NCBI GenBank assembly: GCA_965204665.1
Contig: OZ242002.1
Location: forward strand, 806,001-870,000
DNA: 64,000 nt
From: Nemesobacter sp965204665
GTDB taxonomy: Bacteria; Desulfobacterota_D; UBA1144; Nemesobacterales; Nemesobacteraceae
Direction: 5' to 3'
Shown: positions 35,896 to 45,305 of the stretch, piece by piece
How positions within the stretch are numbered: position 1 is the stretch's first letter
Layout of the letters: the number at the start of each line of letters is the position of its first letter
Notes under the pieces: model-generated
What the model saw: only the letters and a program-made list of their open reading frames with translations
The model's database searches: none
What the model was told of the DNA's origin: nothing
Made by a program: the position numbers and the translations under genes

Positions 35896-37281
35896 TCATT
35901 TCCCTATGCAGAATCTACTGAAAATTCTGCCCAGAACATCCTCGGTGGTAACCTCTCCGGTAATTTCTCCGAGAGAGTCCACAGCGCTCTTCATCTCCAC
36001 GGAGAGAATCTCCGGATACTGGTCGCGGTGCAGGACATCCAGAAAATCCCTCAGATGATCGACAGTTTTCTGAATGGAGTTTTTATGCCGCAGGTTAGTA
36101 ATCACCATCTCGCCCGCGTCTACCGCTGTTTGCGGCGCTGCAAGATTTTCGAATATGGATTGTCTGAGATCATCCATTCCCTCCATCGTTACAGCGGAAG
36201 TCCTAACCGAGTTTTTCCCGTCAAAAAGAATTTTCGGTGCAGTCTCTTCCAGTCTGTTTTCAAGGTCGGCCTTGTTGAGAACGATCAAATGCTTTTTCTC
36301 TGTGACGGTATCGAGAATTTTCTGATCCTGACGGTCGAATTCCGCGCTCCGGTCGAGAACAACAAGAACAAACTCCGCCTCGGCGGCTTTTTTCATGGAG
36401 AGCTGTACCCCGAGTTTTTCCACTTGATCACCCGAGTCTCTTATTCCTGCCGTATCGGTTACTACAACCGGAATACCGCATATGTTTATTTTTTCCTCAA
36501 TAAAATCTCTGGTGGTTCCAGCCTCGGGACTTACTATGGCCCTCCGCGTCCGGAGCAGGCAGTTGAGAAGGCTTGATTTACCGACATTGGGTTTGCCGAG
36601 TATAACCATTGAGACTCCTTCTCTGAACATCCTGCCGGTGTCGTAACTTTTCAACAATGCCAGAAGGTCTTTCTCGACAGATTCAGCAACGGTTCTCAGT
36701 CTGTCCCTGGCAACGGAGTCAACATCCTCTTCAGGAAAATCAAGATTCGCCTCTATTTCCGCCAGAACATCAAGCAACCGGTCCTTGAGTCCGTTTATCC
36801 TGTCGGACAGAGCACCCTGAAGTTGAGCTTCCGCATATTTCAAACTTTGTTCTGTTTGAGCGCTTATTATGTCGGAAACCGCTTCCGCCTGCGCAAGGTC
36901 CATCTTCCCATTCAGATAAGCCCTTTCGGTAAATTCTCCGGGGGCTGCCAACCTGGCTCCCAGACCGGTCAGAAGTTCTAATATCTTTCGAGGAACTAAA
37001 TATCCTCCATGACAGTGGATTTCTGCCAAATTCTCCCCCGTATAAGTGGCGGGAGCACTCATAACCACACAGAGAACCTCGTCAACTGTTTCTCCCGTAT
37101 CCGGCTCCACTATCCTTCCAAAAGAAAGTCTTCTCTCGGAAAAACCGTTCCTGCTCGCGGGAATAAAGATTCTCTGAAGAAAAGAGTGGGCATCATTTCC
37201 GCTTATCCGAATTACGGCCACCCCTCCCTCTCCCGGAGGAGTTGAAATGGCCGCGATAGTGTTTTCGTTTCGAGACGACAT
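35896..37281 (-). CDS. mnmE: tRNA modification GTPase MnmE
   Basis: Works with MnmG to put the cmnm5/nm5 group on U34 of certain tRNAs. 461 residues: the N-terminal formyl-THF-binding domain, helical domain, G domain with GKPNVGKSS (229-237), DTAG and NKAD, and the C-terminal FCIGK bearing the conserved cysteine. Three parS sites flank the gene: one just downstream and two upstream. In many bacteria mnmE, mnmG, rsmG and parAB cluster near the origin; here only mnmE and the parS sites are present. Confidence 0.97.
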   Translation of the reverse strand: MSSRNENTIAAISTPPGEGGVAVIRISGNDAHSFLQRIFIPASRNGFSERRLSFGRIVEPDTGETVDEVLCVVMSAPATYTGENLAEIHCHGGYLVPRKILELLTGLGARLAAPGEFTERAYLNGKMDLAQAEAVSDIISAQTEQSLKYAEAQLQGALSDRINGLKDRLLDVLAEIEANLDFPEEDVDSVARDRLRTVAESVEKDLLALLKSYDTGRMFREGVSMVILGKPNVGKSSLLNCLLRTRRAIVSPEAGTTRDFIEEKINICGIPVVVTDTAGIRDSGDQVEKLGVQLSMKKAAEAEFVLVVLDRSAEFDRQDQKILDTVTEKKHLIVLNKADLENRLEETAPKILFDGKNSVRTSAVTMEGMDDLRQSIFENLAAPQTAVDAGEMVITNLRHKNSIQKTVDHLRDFLDVLHRDQYPEILSVEMKSAVDSLGEITGEVTTEDVLGRIFSRFCIGK

Positions 37282-37321
37282 GCAGAAAATCTACCACATA
37301 AATTATAATATATGGTCGCAC

Positions 37322-37357
37322 ATAGAAACGGGCGGAGGAAAAATCACCCGTTTCTAT
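37322..37357. promoter_or_regulatory. Inverted repeat upstream of mnmE
   Basis: Perfect 11-base arms ATAGAAACGGG (37322-37332) and CCCGTTTCTAT (37347-37357) with a 14-base loop. On the minus strand it lies just upstream of a TATAAT box, about where the mnmE -35 region should be. There is no T-run, so it looks more like an operator than a terminator. Confidence 0.5.
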
Positions 37358-37364
37358 CAGAAAA

Positions 37365-37380
37365 TGTTTCACGTGAAACA
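37365..37380. other. parS centromere site 2
   Basis: Perfect TGTTTCACGTGAAACA palindrome, 84 bases upstream of the mnmE start. Confidence 0.9.
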
Positions 37381-37554
37381 TAACGTCTGCTTCCTGACAG
37401 CAGATTGAAATTAAATGTTCGACAGTTTGACCGGTTCGGGCAGGAAAGACTGCAAGGCTAAAACATGATGCCCGTTAAACTCCGTCCTGGCGGAAAAAAG
37501 TTGACGATAAACGGGAATACTCGGAATACGGAGAGACCGAAAAGACTTCCGGAT

Positions 37555-37570
37555 TGTTTCACGTGAAACA
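37555..37570. other. parS centromere site 3
   Basis: Third perfect TGTTTCACGTGAAACA copy, 25 bases past the stop of the CMD-domain gene. The stretch 37382-37554 between sites 2 and 3 holds no gene. Confidence 0.9.
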
Positions 37571-37595
37571 TCCGGAGGTCCAAAAAAGACGGTTC

Positions 37596-38273
37596 CTAGG
37601 AGTTTTTAAGCGTATCCATAGCTATACTCGTGTGAGCATAGCAAGAACCCGCCGTCATTACCATAGCGACATTTATGGCTTCCGCAATCTGGTCCGCAGT
37701 TACACCGTCTGTGCGCGCATCCTTGACGCAACCTCTGATACAATACGGACATTTTGTCGCATGCGCGCAGGCCAGTGCTATTATACCTCTTTTCATCTTC
37801 TTACTCAGAGCTCCGTCAGCAAACACTTTTTTGTGAAGTTCCATGAAGGATTCGGTAATCGGGCCGCTGTGTTTCCTGAAACTTCCGATTTCCTTGGCTA
37901 TATCCTTTTTGAAAAAATGTCCCTCAGTAAGCGGAATCCCTTCTTCCATCGTGTCCCAAGCCTCAAAAGCCAGACTGGAATACGCATAGGGAGCACCCAT
38001 GGCAAGCCTCATCCCCACATATATCGCTTCGACTATCTCCTGATCTGACGCCCCCTGACTCCTGCAAGCGCGGACCCTTGACCTTATGCAGTAGGGACAT
38101 GCGGTAATGTGAGCCACCGCTACGGCTATAAGCTGCTTTTCCTTCGTGCTGAGGGCTCCTTCGGCAAAAACTGAATCATGATAATCCATCCAAGCACCAT
38201 ACAGGTCCGGATTGAGTTCCTTAAGGTAAGCTATATCCGGTCCTATGTTGGACTTCATTATGGTATCAGACAT
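37596..38273 (-). CDS. Carboxymuconolactone decarboxylase family protein with two CMD domains
   Basis: 225 residues made of two tandem AhpD-like domains. Each has the redox-type motif: AHITACPYCIRS in the first half and AHATKCPYCIRG in the second. CxxC plus an upstream His is the pattern of AhpD-type peroxidase partners, so a thiol-redox role is more likely than true decarboxylation. It has its own good promoter and an AAAGGAG ribosome site. Neighbours do not reveal a partner peroxiredoxin. Confidence 0.87.
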   Translation of the reverse strand: MSDTIMKSNIGPDIAYLKELNPDLYGAWMDYHDSVFAEGALSTKEKQLIAVAVAHITACPYCIRSRVRACRSQGASDQEIVEAIYVGMRLAMGAPYAYSSLAFEAWDTMEEGIPLTEGHFFKKDIAKEIGSFRKHSGPITESFMELHKKVFADGALSKKMKRGIIALACAHATKCPYCIRGCVKDARTDGVTADQIAEAINVAMVMTAGSCYAHTSIAMDTLKNS

Positions 38274-38308
38274 TGTAAAATCTCCTTTTGTTTCAATATC
38301 TGTCGAAG

Positions 38309-38337
38309 ATAGTAACTTTTCCCTTAATGTAAATCAA
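38309..38337 (-). promoter_or_regulatory. Promoter of the CMD-domain gene
   Basis: Minus strand TTGATT (38332-38337), a 17-base spacer, TACTAT (38309-38314). A small CCCTT...AAGGG inverted repeat overlaps the -35 box and could be an operator. Confidence 0.55.
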
Positions 38338-38358
38338 GGGGAAGGAAAAAGCCGGTGA

Positions 38359-39483
38359 TTACAGGGTAATACGAAAAGGTCCGTCCGTGTAAAAATCTTC
38401 AATTTCTTCGGAAGAAAAACCCTTGGACTGGAGCAGCACCTTGAATTTGGACCCCATAAATTCGGGCATGAACAGGGTCTTGGCCGCAAGACGGTCGCCC
38501 TGGTTCTCTGGACCGTCGTATCTGCCCAATATATCAAGAATTCCCCAGTCAACCAGAAACTGGCCTTGAGTCGTGTATTTCACGGTGGAAAGACCTGCGG
38601 CGTCGCCGACCCGCATAAGTTCCGAAAAATTAACATCCGCAGTTATGTCCTTCTCGCCTATTGCGGAGTAAAAATCAGAACTCACCTCATGGCGGTAAAA
38701 ACACCTGCTGGTACCTGTGGGTTTTTCGGGAACATAAAGTTCCGGTGCTAAGCCGCCGTAGTCGACGCTGAGGATAAATCCTCTGCGTAACGCCTCCGTG
38801 GTTCTCTTGAGCCACTTGCCGGCAGAAAGACACGCTTCAGCCTCTCTTCCTTTTTCGGAGAAGTCCAAATAACGACTGCAGAAATTCTGTAAATCCGGAG
38901 ATTGCGGGTCACGGAGGACCTCTTCTATCCTGCCGTCGTCGTCAAGTGAAAGAAAAATTTCCTTTATCTCCACACCGTCCGACCTGAGTCTATGAAAAGG
39001 AAGAGAATCCAGAAACTCGTTCGCTAAAATCACTCCGGAAAAACCCTCTTCAGATAAATCTCGAACATCTCTTACCCATTCCGTCTTCTCCTTATGCGGT
39101 TGAAGCATCCTCTTCGCCGCACTGACCGCCGAGGTGTTTACCTCACTCATGACATAACAGGTTTTTTCATACACCCCGGGGTGGTCGCGCTGCAGAGATT
39201 GAAGAATATCGAAGGCCATATGTCCGCCGGAGGCTCCGAACTCGACGATCTTAAACGTTTTTCCCCCCGACAGGGGCGCGGCGGCGGCGGCGAAACGTGA
39301 AAGCGTCTCTCCGAAAGAACTGTGGACGGACGGAGCGGTGTAAAAATCCCCCTTTTTTCCAATCTCAGCCTTCCCCGACGAGTAATAACCGTACTTCGGA
39401 TGAAAAAGAGAAAGTTCGACAAACCTGCAGAAAGAAATCGGTCCGGAACCGTCTATCTCTTTCATTATGATTTCCGAGAGCAT
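38359..39483 (-). CDS. MidA/NDUFAF7-family SAM-dependent methyltransferase
   Basis: 374 residues from the ATG at 39483. Family landmarks: ISFCRFVELSLFHPKYGYYSS near the N-terminus, the GDFYTAP segment, the SAM-binding VEFGASGGHMAFDIL, ILANEFLDSLPFHRL and LSVDYGGLAPELY. Mitochondrial NDUFAF7 methylates an arginine of complex I; the bacterial target is not known. Alternative starts at 39543 or 39465 are possible. Confidence 0.85.
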   Translation of the reverse strand: MLSEIIMKEIDGSGPISFCRFVELSLFHPKYGYYSSGKAEIGKKGDFYTAPSVHSSFGETLSRFAAAAAPLSGGKTFKIVEFGASGGHMAFDILQSLQRDHPGVYEKTCYVMSEVNTSAVSAAKRMLQPHKEKTEWVRDVRDLSEEGFSGVILANEFLDSLPFHRLRSDGVEIKEIFLSLDDDGRIEEVLRDPQSPDLQNFCSRYLDFSEKGREAEACLSAGKWLKRTTEALRRGFILSVDYGGLAPELYVPEKPTGTSRCFYRHEVSSDFYSAIGEKDITADVNFSELMRVGDAAGLSTVKYTTQGQFLVDWGILDILGRYDGPENQGDRLAAKTLFMPEFMGSKFKVLLQSKGFSSEEIEDFYTDGPFRITL

Positions 39484-39825
39484 GCAGAGTTGTTCCCCGC
39501 CGAAAAACAAACAATAGAAAACCGGATCGGGTGTATTTTTCAACTACATCTGTTCGAGGTAAAACTACACGGTTTCTGTTGTTGTGAAAATCTCCGAACT
39601 CCCTGAAAATTAAGGAAAAAATATCTCCCCAATAGTGTTTTTCCGTAAGAACATTTCACAACCGATTAAAAGGTTGAAACATGCGGTCAAGTAAATATAG
39701 AGTGATTTCAGGAAGTTGCAATCTATCGAAAAAGAGCCGTTAAAACATTTCACAATTCATGAACAGCGGAAAAATCAATCGAAGGAATTATGAACTTCTG
39801 CGCCGGATCCCGGAAGAAAGAACGC
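39484..39825. other. Gene-free AT-rich stretch between the MidA-type gene and folE2
   Basis: About 340 bases. It contains two copies of ACATTTCACAA (about 39650 and 39746). The first is followed by an imperfect inverted repeat around AACCGATTAAAAGGTT. No gene or RNA is supported. Confidence 0.4.
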
Positions 39826-40695
39826 TCAGAGGTTTTCTGTTTTCTCCGTAGGTCTTTTCGCTATGACCGCAAAAGCGTTGTGGCTATGGATACTTTCATA
39901 GTTAATCACCCTCAGTTCGTAAAAATCGAACTTGCTGTTGCTGTGGAGTTCCGAGGCCATGTTTCTTACTACATCTTCAACAAAACAGGGCTTGTTGTAG
40001 GCGCTCATGGTAATATGGCGCTCGTCCTCCCTTTTCAGAATAGGATACAGCGGAGAGGATGCTCCCCGCTCCGCAATCCCTATGATTTCTTCCAGGCAGA
40101 TGTTTATCGGGTCGTCTTCCTTCAGGTTTTCACAAATAACGTTCACTGAAATCTTGGACCGCTGGTTGTGAGCGCCGTAATCGCTTATCTCCTTACTGCA
40201 CGGGCAAAGAGTTTTCACCGGAACCAGCACATTCTGGGATATTCTGAGTCCCTCGGGTCGTATTTCACCTGAATATATACAGGTATACGGTTGAGGGGAC
40301 ATTTTGCCGCTTACAGGGGCACTGCGGCGGAAAAAATAGTCGAACTGCATTCTGACGCAGGCACTCTCCGCTTCCTGTCTCTCGCAGAGGTCGAAAAGAA
40401 AACATCCCATTTCATTCAGGGAAAAAGAGCCGGAGTATTCAAGAGCTGACTCGACCAACCGGCTCATGTGAATTCCTTTCTGTTCAGAACTGAGGTTGAC
40501 GCTGAGGTTGAGCAATGCCTGAACGTTCTGCTCACTTTCAGGATTCATTTCACAACCCTTTATTATGACCGGAATCTTAAGGTCGCAGACTCCCACTTTG
40601 TCTATGGATATGTTTCTATGGTCTTTGCGCGCCTGTATATCCTCGATAAAGGGCTTATGTTCAATCTTCATTTTAAAAGTATTCCTATTCCCCAT
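39826..40695 (-). CDS. folE2: GTP cyclohydrolase I, type IB
   Basis: Converts GTP to dihydroneopterin triphosphate, the first step of folate and other pterin synthesis. The type IB enzyme is used instead of the zinc-only FolE. Landmarks: IDKVGVCDLKIPV at the N-terminus, MSRLVESALEY, the metal-site region TLCPCSKEISDYGAHNQR and the C-terminal NYESIHSHNA. From the ATG at 40695 it has 289 residues; a later ATG at 40671 (281 residues) is also plausible. Type IB enzymes tolerate metals other than zinc, which suggests low-zinc capability. Confidence 0.95.
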   Translation of the reverse strand: MGNRNTFKMKIEHKPFIEDIQARKDHRNISIDKVGVCDLKIPVIIKGCEMNPESEQNVQALLNLSVNLSSEQKGIHMSRLVESALEYSGSFSLNEMGCFLFDLCERQEAESACVRMQFDYFFRRSAPVSGKMSPQPYTCIYSGEIRPEGLRISQNVLVPVKTLCPCSKEISDYGAHNQRSKISVNVICENLKEDDPINICLEEIIGIAERGASSPLYPILKREDERHITMSAYNKPCFVEDVVRNMASELHSNSKFDFYELRVINYESIHSHNAFAVIAKRPTEKTENL

Positions 40696-40807
40696 GTCAT
40701 GAACGAAGGGCAAAGCAGTTTTTTTCAGAACGGGTAAGGATACCACAAGAAAAAACCTTTGCAAAAGACAACTTGCTGCACAGTTTTTCCGTAAAACTCG
40801 GGACGGT

Positions 40808-41146
40808 CTATCGAAGCTTCGGGTTGTCGGAGTGTCTGTGTCTGTCCCTCAGGGTCTTTTTTTCAAGATTTTTTTCAAGCGCCTCGGTGAGATCAACGCC
40901 GGTTTGGTTCGCTATGCACGCAAGGACGAAAAAGACATCGGCAAGTTCATCCGCGAGGTCTCTCCGACTCTCCGACTCCTTAAAGCTCTGCTCGCCGTAG
41001 GTTCTGGCCATTATTCTCGCCAGCTCTCCCACTTCCTCCACCAGCTGGGCAAGATTAGTAAGTTCGGAGAAATACCTCACGCCCACACTCTTTATCCACC
41101 GGTCAACTTCTTTCTGATATTCCCTTAATGTCTTATCATCGGACAT
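40808..41146 (-). CDS. MazG-like nucleotide pyrophosphohydrolase
   Basis: 112 residues, all-alpha NTP-PPase. The metal-binding pattern ExxE then ExxD is seen in LVEEVGELAR and DLADELADVFFVL. Its small size fits the single-domain MazG-like group that removes aberrant or excess NTPs. The ATG at 41146 follows CAGGTG; a GTG at 41173 is less likely. It lies in the folE2-pabC-pabB neighbourhood and could act in house-cleaning or on a pterin triphosphate, but the second option is speculation. Confidence 0.82.
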   Translation of the reverse strand: MSDDKTLREYQKEVDRWIKSVGVRYFSELTNLAQLVEEVGELARIMARTYGEQSFKESESRRDLADELADVFFVLACIANQTGVDLTEALEKNLEKKTLRDRHRHSDNPKLR

Positions 41147-41182
41147 GAAAAACACCTGCCGGAAAACCCTCACGCCCGCAGG

Positions 41183-41992
41183 TCACCACCCGAGTTCCAA
41201 AAAAAGGGACCTCTTCAAAGCGTCGTAATCCTGCGGGACAGGGGGCATATCCCTGCCGTCCACCCCGCGTACATATAAAATACCCGCACCGGCATTCGTA
41301 ACAAAAACGAAATCGCAACAGAAAAGTTCCCGGATAGAGAAACTTCCGCAAACAGATTCGTATCCAAGCCCGGGACAAAGATCAAGAACCGCTTCCCTTG
41401 TGACCCCGGCAAGTATCGCGCAACTCAAAGCAGGGGTGAAAAGTTTTTTCCCTTTGACCCAGAAAATATTGTGGCAGGAAGTTTCCGTCACGGCGTTGTC
41501 CGTATTGAGAAAAAGCACTTCATCAAATCCCCTTTCAACCGCCTTCCGTCTCGCCGTTATATTGCTCAGATAATTAAGAGTTTTGTGTGATAAAAGACTG
41601 CTTTCCGCAGATCTCCTCTCATCGCAGACACCTAGTGAAACAGTCTCGGGGTAGGCGCTGCGACGAGATACGGAAACAAAAACGCCGGCACCCGAGGGCG
41701 ACGATGAAAAAACCGGACACCCCTCACCCAGAAGACACACCTTCACCCGCAGGTCACCTCCTCCGATCTGCTCCACCGCGTTTTCCATGTGGAGCATAAT
41801 TTCCCTTTCTCCGGGAAAAGGAATCCCCAGAAATTCAGCCCCTCTGCGCATCCTTTCAATGTGCCGAGAAAGAAAAATCGGCGGGGATTCCTTCCATCTG
41901 AATGTTTCAAAAACCCCCTCCCCGTAAAAAAGCGCGCGAACCGGCGGAAAACCGTCAAGACTCTTTCCGTTCAAAAAGAAAAGTTCTTTCAT
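41183..41992 (-). CDS. pabC: Class IV PLP aminotransferase, probable aminodeoxychorismate lyase
   Basis: 269 residues, fold-type IV PLP enzyme. The catalytic lysine is in SHKTLNYL, followed by EVLFLNTDNAVTETSCHNIF and GVTREAVLDL. The four-base overlap with pabB upstream argues for the aminodeoxychorismate lyase role, releasing p-aminobenzoate, over a branched-chain or D-amino-acid aminotransferase, which share the fold. Confidence 0.87.
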   Translation of the reverse strand: MKELFFLNGKSLDGFPPVRALFYGEGVFETFRWKESPPIFLSRHIERMRRGAEFLGIPFPGEREIMLHMENAVEQIGGGDLRVKVCLLGEGCPVFSSSPSGAGVFVSVSRRSAYPETVSLGVCDERRSAESSLLSHKTLNYLSNITARRKAVERGFDEVLFLNTDNAVTETSCHNIFWVKGKKLFTPALSCAILAGVTREAVLDLCPGLGYESVCGSFSIRELFCCDFVFVTNAGAGILYVRGVDGRDMPPVPQDYDALKRSLFLELGW

Positions 41993-43251
41993 CCGCAGTG
42001 ATTATAACACCTGGAGACCGCCCTAGCCTTAAGTTCCGTCTCCTCATATTCCGCATCCGCAGCGGAATCCCACACTATTCCCCCTCCGAACCAGAAATCC
42101 GCTCCTCCCGGGGTGATAACTCCCGTCCTGATCGCAACGCTCATAGTGAAATTCCCGTCCGGTTGCACAAGACATATAACTCCGCAGTAAGGACCTCGAA
42201 AATGAGGCTCGAGGTTGTTTATTATCCTTACGGCTTCTCTTTTCGGGGCGCCGGTCACGGACCCCGGCGGAAACGTGCTGAAAATCGTCTCCCGAAGCCC
42301 GACCCCCCGACGGAGCGTTCCTTCAACCTGAGATTCCATCTGGAAAAGCGTGCTGTATCGCCTTACCGAAAAAAGTTCCCTAACCTCTACCGAACCGTAT
42401 CTGCAAATTCTTCCGAGGTCGTTTCTCATCAGATCAACTATCATGAGGTTTTCGGCTCTTTCCTTCGGGTTTTTCCGAAGCGCCTCGGAGAGTTCTCCGT
42501 CGCGGTGCGGGTCCGGATCCCTGGGGGCCGTTCCCTTTATCGGTCTTGACACTATGGTCTCTCCCCGTTTTCTAAGGAAAAGCTCCATCGAGCCGCTTAC
42601 AACGCAGAAACCCGGAAAGCGGAGAAACGCCGCGAAAGGCACCGGCTGCGTCCGATAAAACTCATGGAACCAGCGAAGCGGGTCATCCGGGGCGGGAAAC
42701 CGGAACCTGCGGGAGAGGTTCACCTGATAAACATCCCCCGCTGATATGTGCTGCTTTATCGCCGAGACTTTTCTTCGGTACTCTTTCCTGGAAATACTGG
42801 ATGCGGGAAGAGTCGGATTAACGGGAACACCGACAGGTTCCTGCCCGGATTTATCGATTTCAGACAGGTGAAAACCGTCTTTTTCGTAGAAATTAAAAAA
42901 CAGAAGAGGCAGATTCTCTCCCCGCTTCGTTTCCGAGACGCCTATTCCGGGCGTGGTATAAGAAAAATAATCGTAACTTATATACCCGAGAGCCGTATAT
43001 CCTTCCGAGGCGAGTTTTTCAACCAGATAAACGGGGTTGTCCGTAGAGTCTTTCTCTGCAGTTCCCGAAAATATCTTCGTTCGGTCTCCGCAGAAGCGGA
43101 GAGAAAAAGCGGGTTTTCCGAAAAATCCGAAAGAGCCGTCTCCATCCGAACTGAACCATCCCCTCCCTGAATCCATCAAAAGGGAACTCGGCTCATCGGA
43201 CTTCATTAGGCTCTTACGGGTGAAAGTAAAAGACGGCGCGTTTTTACGCAC
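41989..43251 (-). CDS. pabB: Aminodeoxychorismate synthase component I
   Basis: Adds ammonia to chorismate to give aminodeoxychorismate for folate. 420 residues from a GTG at 43251; an ATG at 43206 would give 405. Chorismate-binding core: VSRPIKGTAPRDPD, NPKERAENLMIVDLMRNDLG and FPPGSVTGAPK. The SRPIKGT lysine separates PabB from TrpE (alanine at this place in the trpE product here, SRPIAGT). No pabA is next to it, so TrpG may supply ammonia to both. Confidence 0.93.
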   Translation of the reverse strand: MRKNAPSFTFTRKSLMKSDEPSSLLMDSGRGWFSSDGDGSFGFFGKPAFSLRFCGDRTKIFSGTAEKDSTDNPVYLVEKLASEGYTALGYISYDYFSYTTPGIGVSETKRGENLPLLFFNFYEKDGFHLSEIDKSGQEPVGVPVNPTLPASSISRKEYRRKVSAIKQHISAGDVYQVNLSRRFRFPAPDDPLRWFHEFYRTQPVPFAAFLRFPGFCVVSGSMELFLRKRGETIVSRPIKGTAPRDPDPHRDGELSEALRKNPKERAENLMIVDLMRNDLGRICRYGSVEVRELFSVRRYSTLFQMESQVEGTLRRGVGLRETIFSTFPPGSVTGAPKREAVRIINNLEPHFRGPYCGVICLVQPDGNFTMSVAIRTGVITPGGADFWFGGGIVWDSAADAEYEETELKARAVSRCYNHCG

Positions 43252-43257
43252 GGCGGA

Positions 43258-45261
43258 TCAGGACTGCCGGGAAGCGGGGTCCGGCTCCACCGAACGATGG
43301 AGAATCTCGGCTATGTCCTTGATCTCTATTTCTTCCTCTTTTCCCTTGAATCTCGCGGCATCATCGAACATGGTGTTGCAGAAATAGCATGCCGTGGCGA
43401 GGGTGTCGGGATTGAGGTCCGCAGCTTCCTCGAACCTGTTCCAATTGACCCGAGGCGCTTCCTCCTCCATCCATATCTTGCCGCCGCCGGCACCGCAGCA
43501 AAAACTTTTGGTTCTCGTCCTTTTCATCTCAACGAGATCAATCCCCGGAATACTTTTGAGTATCTCTCTCGGAGAATCATAAACATTGTTGTAACGACCT
43601 ATATAGCAGGAATCATGATAGGTTATCTTCTCGTCGATACTGGCTTCAGGATTGAGTTTCCCGTCCCGCACGAGATCAAGTAGAAAATCGCTGTGATGGA
43701 CAACCTCGTACAGGCCGCCGAACTGCGGATATTCGTTTTTGATGGTGTTGAAGCAGTGGGGGCAGTTGGCAAGTATCTTCTTCACCTTCATTTCGTTGAG
43801 AGTCTCTATGTTCTGCACCGCCAGCATCTGATAAAGAGCCTCCTCGCCCAGACGCCTTGCTGGGTCTCCCGTACAGGTCTCCATCGGACCCATGACGGCG
43901 AAATTCACCCCCGCCATCTTGAGAAGCGTTACTATGGACTTTGAAACTTCCTGCCCCCTGGGATCATAACCGCCGAAACAACCCGTCCAGTAGATCACAT
44001 CAAACTCCTCCGCGGTCTCCGCGGTCTCTCCCAGAATCGGAACATCCATTTCACGCAGCCAACTGCCGCGGTCGGCATCCGGAAATCCCCAGGGGTTTCC
44101 GTTGTTCTGAAGTTTCTGAAGAGTCCTGGTAGCTGTTCCGCTGAGTTTTCCCTCGAGGGTAAGAAACCTTCTCATATCCATTATCTTGCCCATCTGGTCG
44201 ATAAAAAGAGGGCACTGCTCGACGCATGCGTTGCAGGTTGTGCAGGCCCAGAGTTCCTCGGGAGTAATCCACTTGGTATCGGGAAGGTCGGGCTGGTTCT
44301 CCGGCGGCTTGCCCGCAAGTATTTCCTTTCCTTCGCTCGACACGTAATGGCGAAGTTTCACCACAATGTCTCTCGGGGACAGGACTTTTTCCGTGTTCCA
44401 CGCGGGGCAGTTGTCCGTACATCTCCCGCACTCGGTACAGGTGTAGGAGTCGAGAATGTCCTTCCAACTGAAGTCGGCAATCTTCGAGGAACCGAAGTGG
44501 TCAAGGTCCTCGGGAATGTCTTCAAAATCCAACTTTGAAAGTTGTCCCCGAGGTTTGAGACTCTGAAAGAAAACGTTCAAGACCGCGGTGAGGACGTGAC
44601 TGTGTTTGGAGTAGGGCAGGTAGTTAAGAAACGAAAGCACTATAAGGACATGGAACCACCAGAAAAACTCTTTCCAAAAATAGGTCGTCTGCGGACTCAT
44701 ATCGCCGTAAAAAGATGAAAAGACTCCCGACACCGGCAACATGGCGGAACCAGCTTCGCCGAGCGCTATTCTCGCTCCCGTGGTGAGAAAGGCCGTGATC
44801 ATGAGTCCGAAGATAAGACCCAGTATCACTACCGCGTCAGGCCCGTTGACCTCTCTTCTGCGTCCCAGGGTAAGCCTGTTTATTATGCCCATTGCTATAG
44901 CGACAAGAACAAGGGCCTGAACCACATCAAGAATCAACTCATAAATATCACCCGCCGTTCCCGGAAAGAAGTGAAACCCCGGAAAGACACCGCTTATGAG
45001 GATCTCCACGGTCCCTATGGTTATTATGATAAAGCCCCAGAAGATCATGGCGTGCTCTATACCGGCGAACCGATACTTGAAAAGCCTTTTCTGGCCGAAC
45101 ACGTAGACGAAAACTTTTTTTATCCTCTGCGGGATGTCGTCGAATCTGTTGTCGTCCTTCTTTCCCAGAGTAACAAGCCTGAAAAGAAGACGGATGTTGT
45201 ACGCGAAAAAACCGAAGGCTCCTATCAAAATCAGGAGCATAATGGCGGATTTGGGGTTCAT
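43258..45261 (-). CDS. Membrane-bound iron-sulfur oxidoreductase (HdrD/EMO-like, CCG domains)
   Basis: 667 residues. The N-terminal 240 contain five or six membrane helices with histidines positioned as in NarI-type cytochrome b subunits. Then come two [4Fe-4S] motifs, CTECGRCTDNCP and CTTCNACVEQCP, and two CCG-type cysteine domains (YWTGCFGG...CTGDPARR...CPHCFNT; YHDSCYIGRYN...SFCCGAGGGK). This layout is that of the DUF224-type electron-transfer proteins, including the ETF:menaquinone oxidoreductases (EMO) described in fatty-acid-degrading anaerobes. Likely passes electrons from a soluble donor such as ETF to quinone. No etfAB is adjacent, so the donor is unknown. It has a strong promoter. 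Confidence 0.85.
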   Translation of the reverse strand: MNPKSAIMLLILIGAFGFFAYNIRLLFRLVTLGKKDDNRFDDIPQRIKKVFVYVFGQKRLFKYRFAGIEHAMIFWGFIIITIGTVEILISGVFPGFHFFPGTAGDIYELILDVVQALVLVAIAMGIINRLTLGRRREVNGPDAVVILGLIFGLMITAFLTTGARIALGEAGSAMLPVSGVFSSFYGDMSPQTTYFWKEFFWWFHVLIVLSFLNYLPYSKHSHVLTAVLNVFFQSLKPRGQLSKLDFEDIPEDLDHFGSSKIADFSWKDILDSYTCTECGRCTDNCPAWNTEKVLSPRDIVVKLRHYVSSEGKEILAGKPPENQPDLPDTKWITPEELWACTTCNACVEQCPLFIDQMGKIMDMRRFLTLEGKLSGTATRTLQKLQNNGNPWGFPDADRGSWLREMDVPILGETAETAEEFDVIYWTGCFGGYDPRGQEVSKSIVTLLKMAGVNFAVMGPMETCTGDPARRLGEEALYQMLAVQNIETLNEMKVKKILANCPHCFNTIKNEYPQFGGLYEVVHHSDFLLDLVRDGKLNPEASIDEKITYHDSCYIGRYNNVYDSPREILKSIPGIDLVEMKRTRTKSFCCGAGGGKIWMEEEAPRVNWNRFEEAADLNPDTLATACYFCNTMFDDAARFKGKEEEIEIKDIAEILHRSVEPDPASRQS

Positions 45262-45305
45262 GAACAGTCTCTCCGAAATGTCGCCGAGTAAAACGACATC
45301 GTGAA

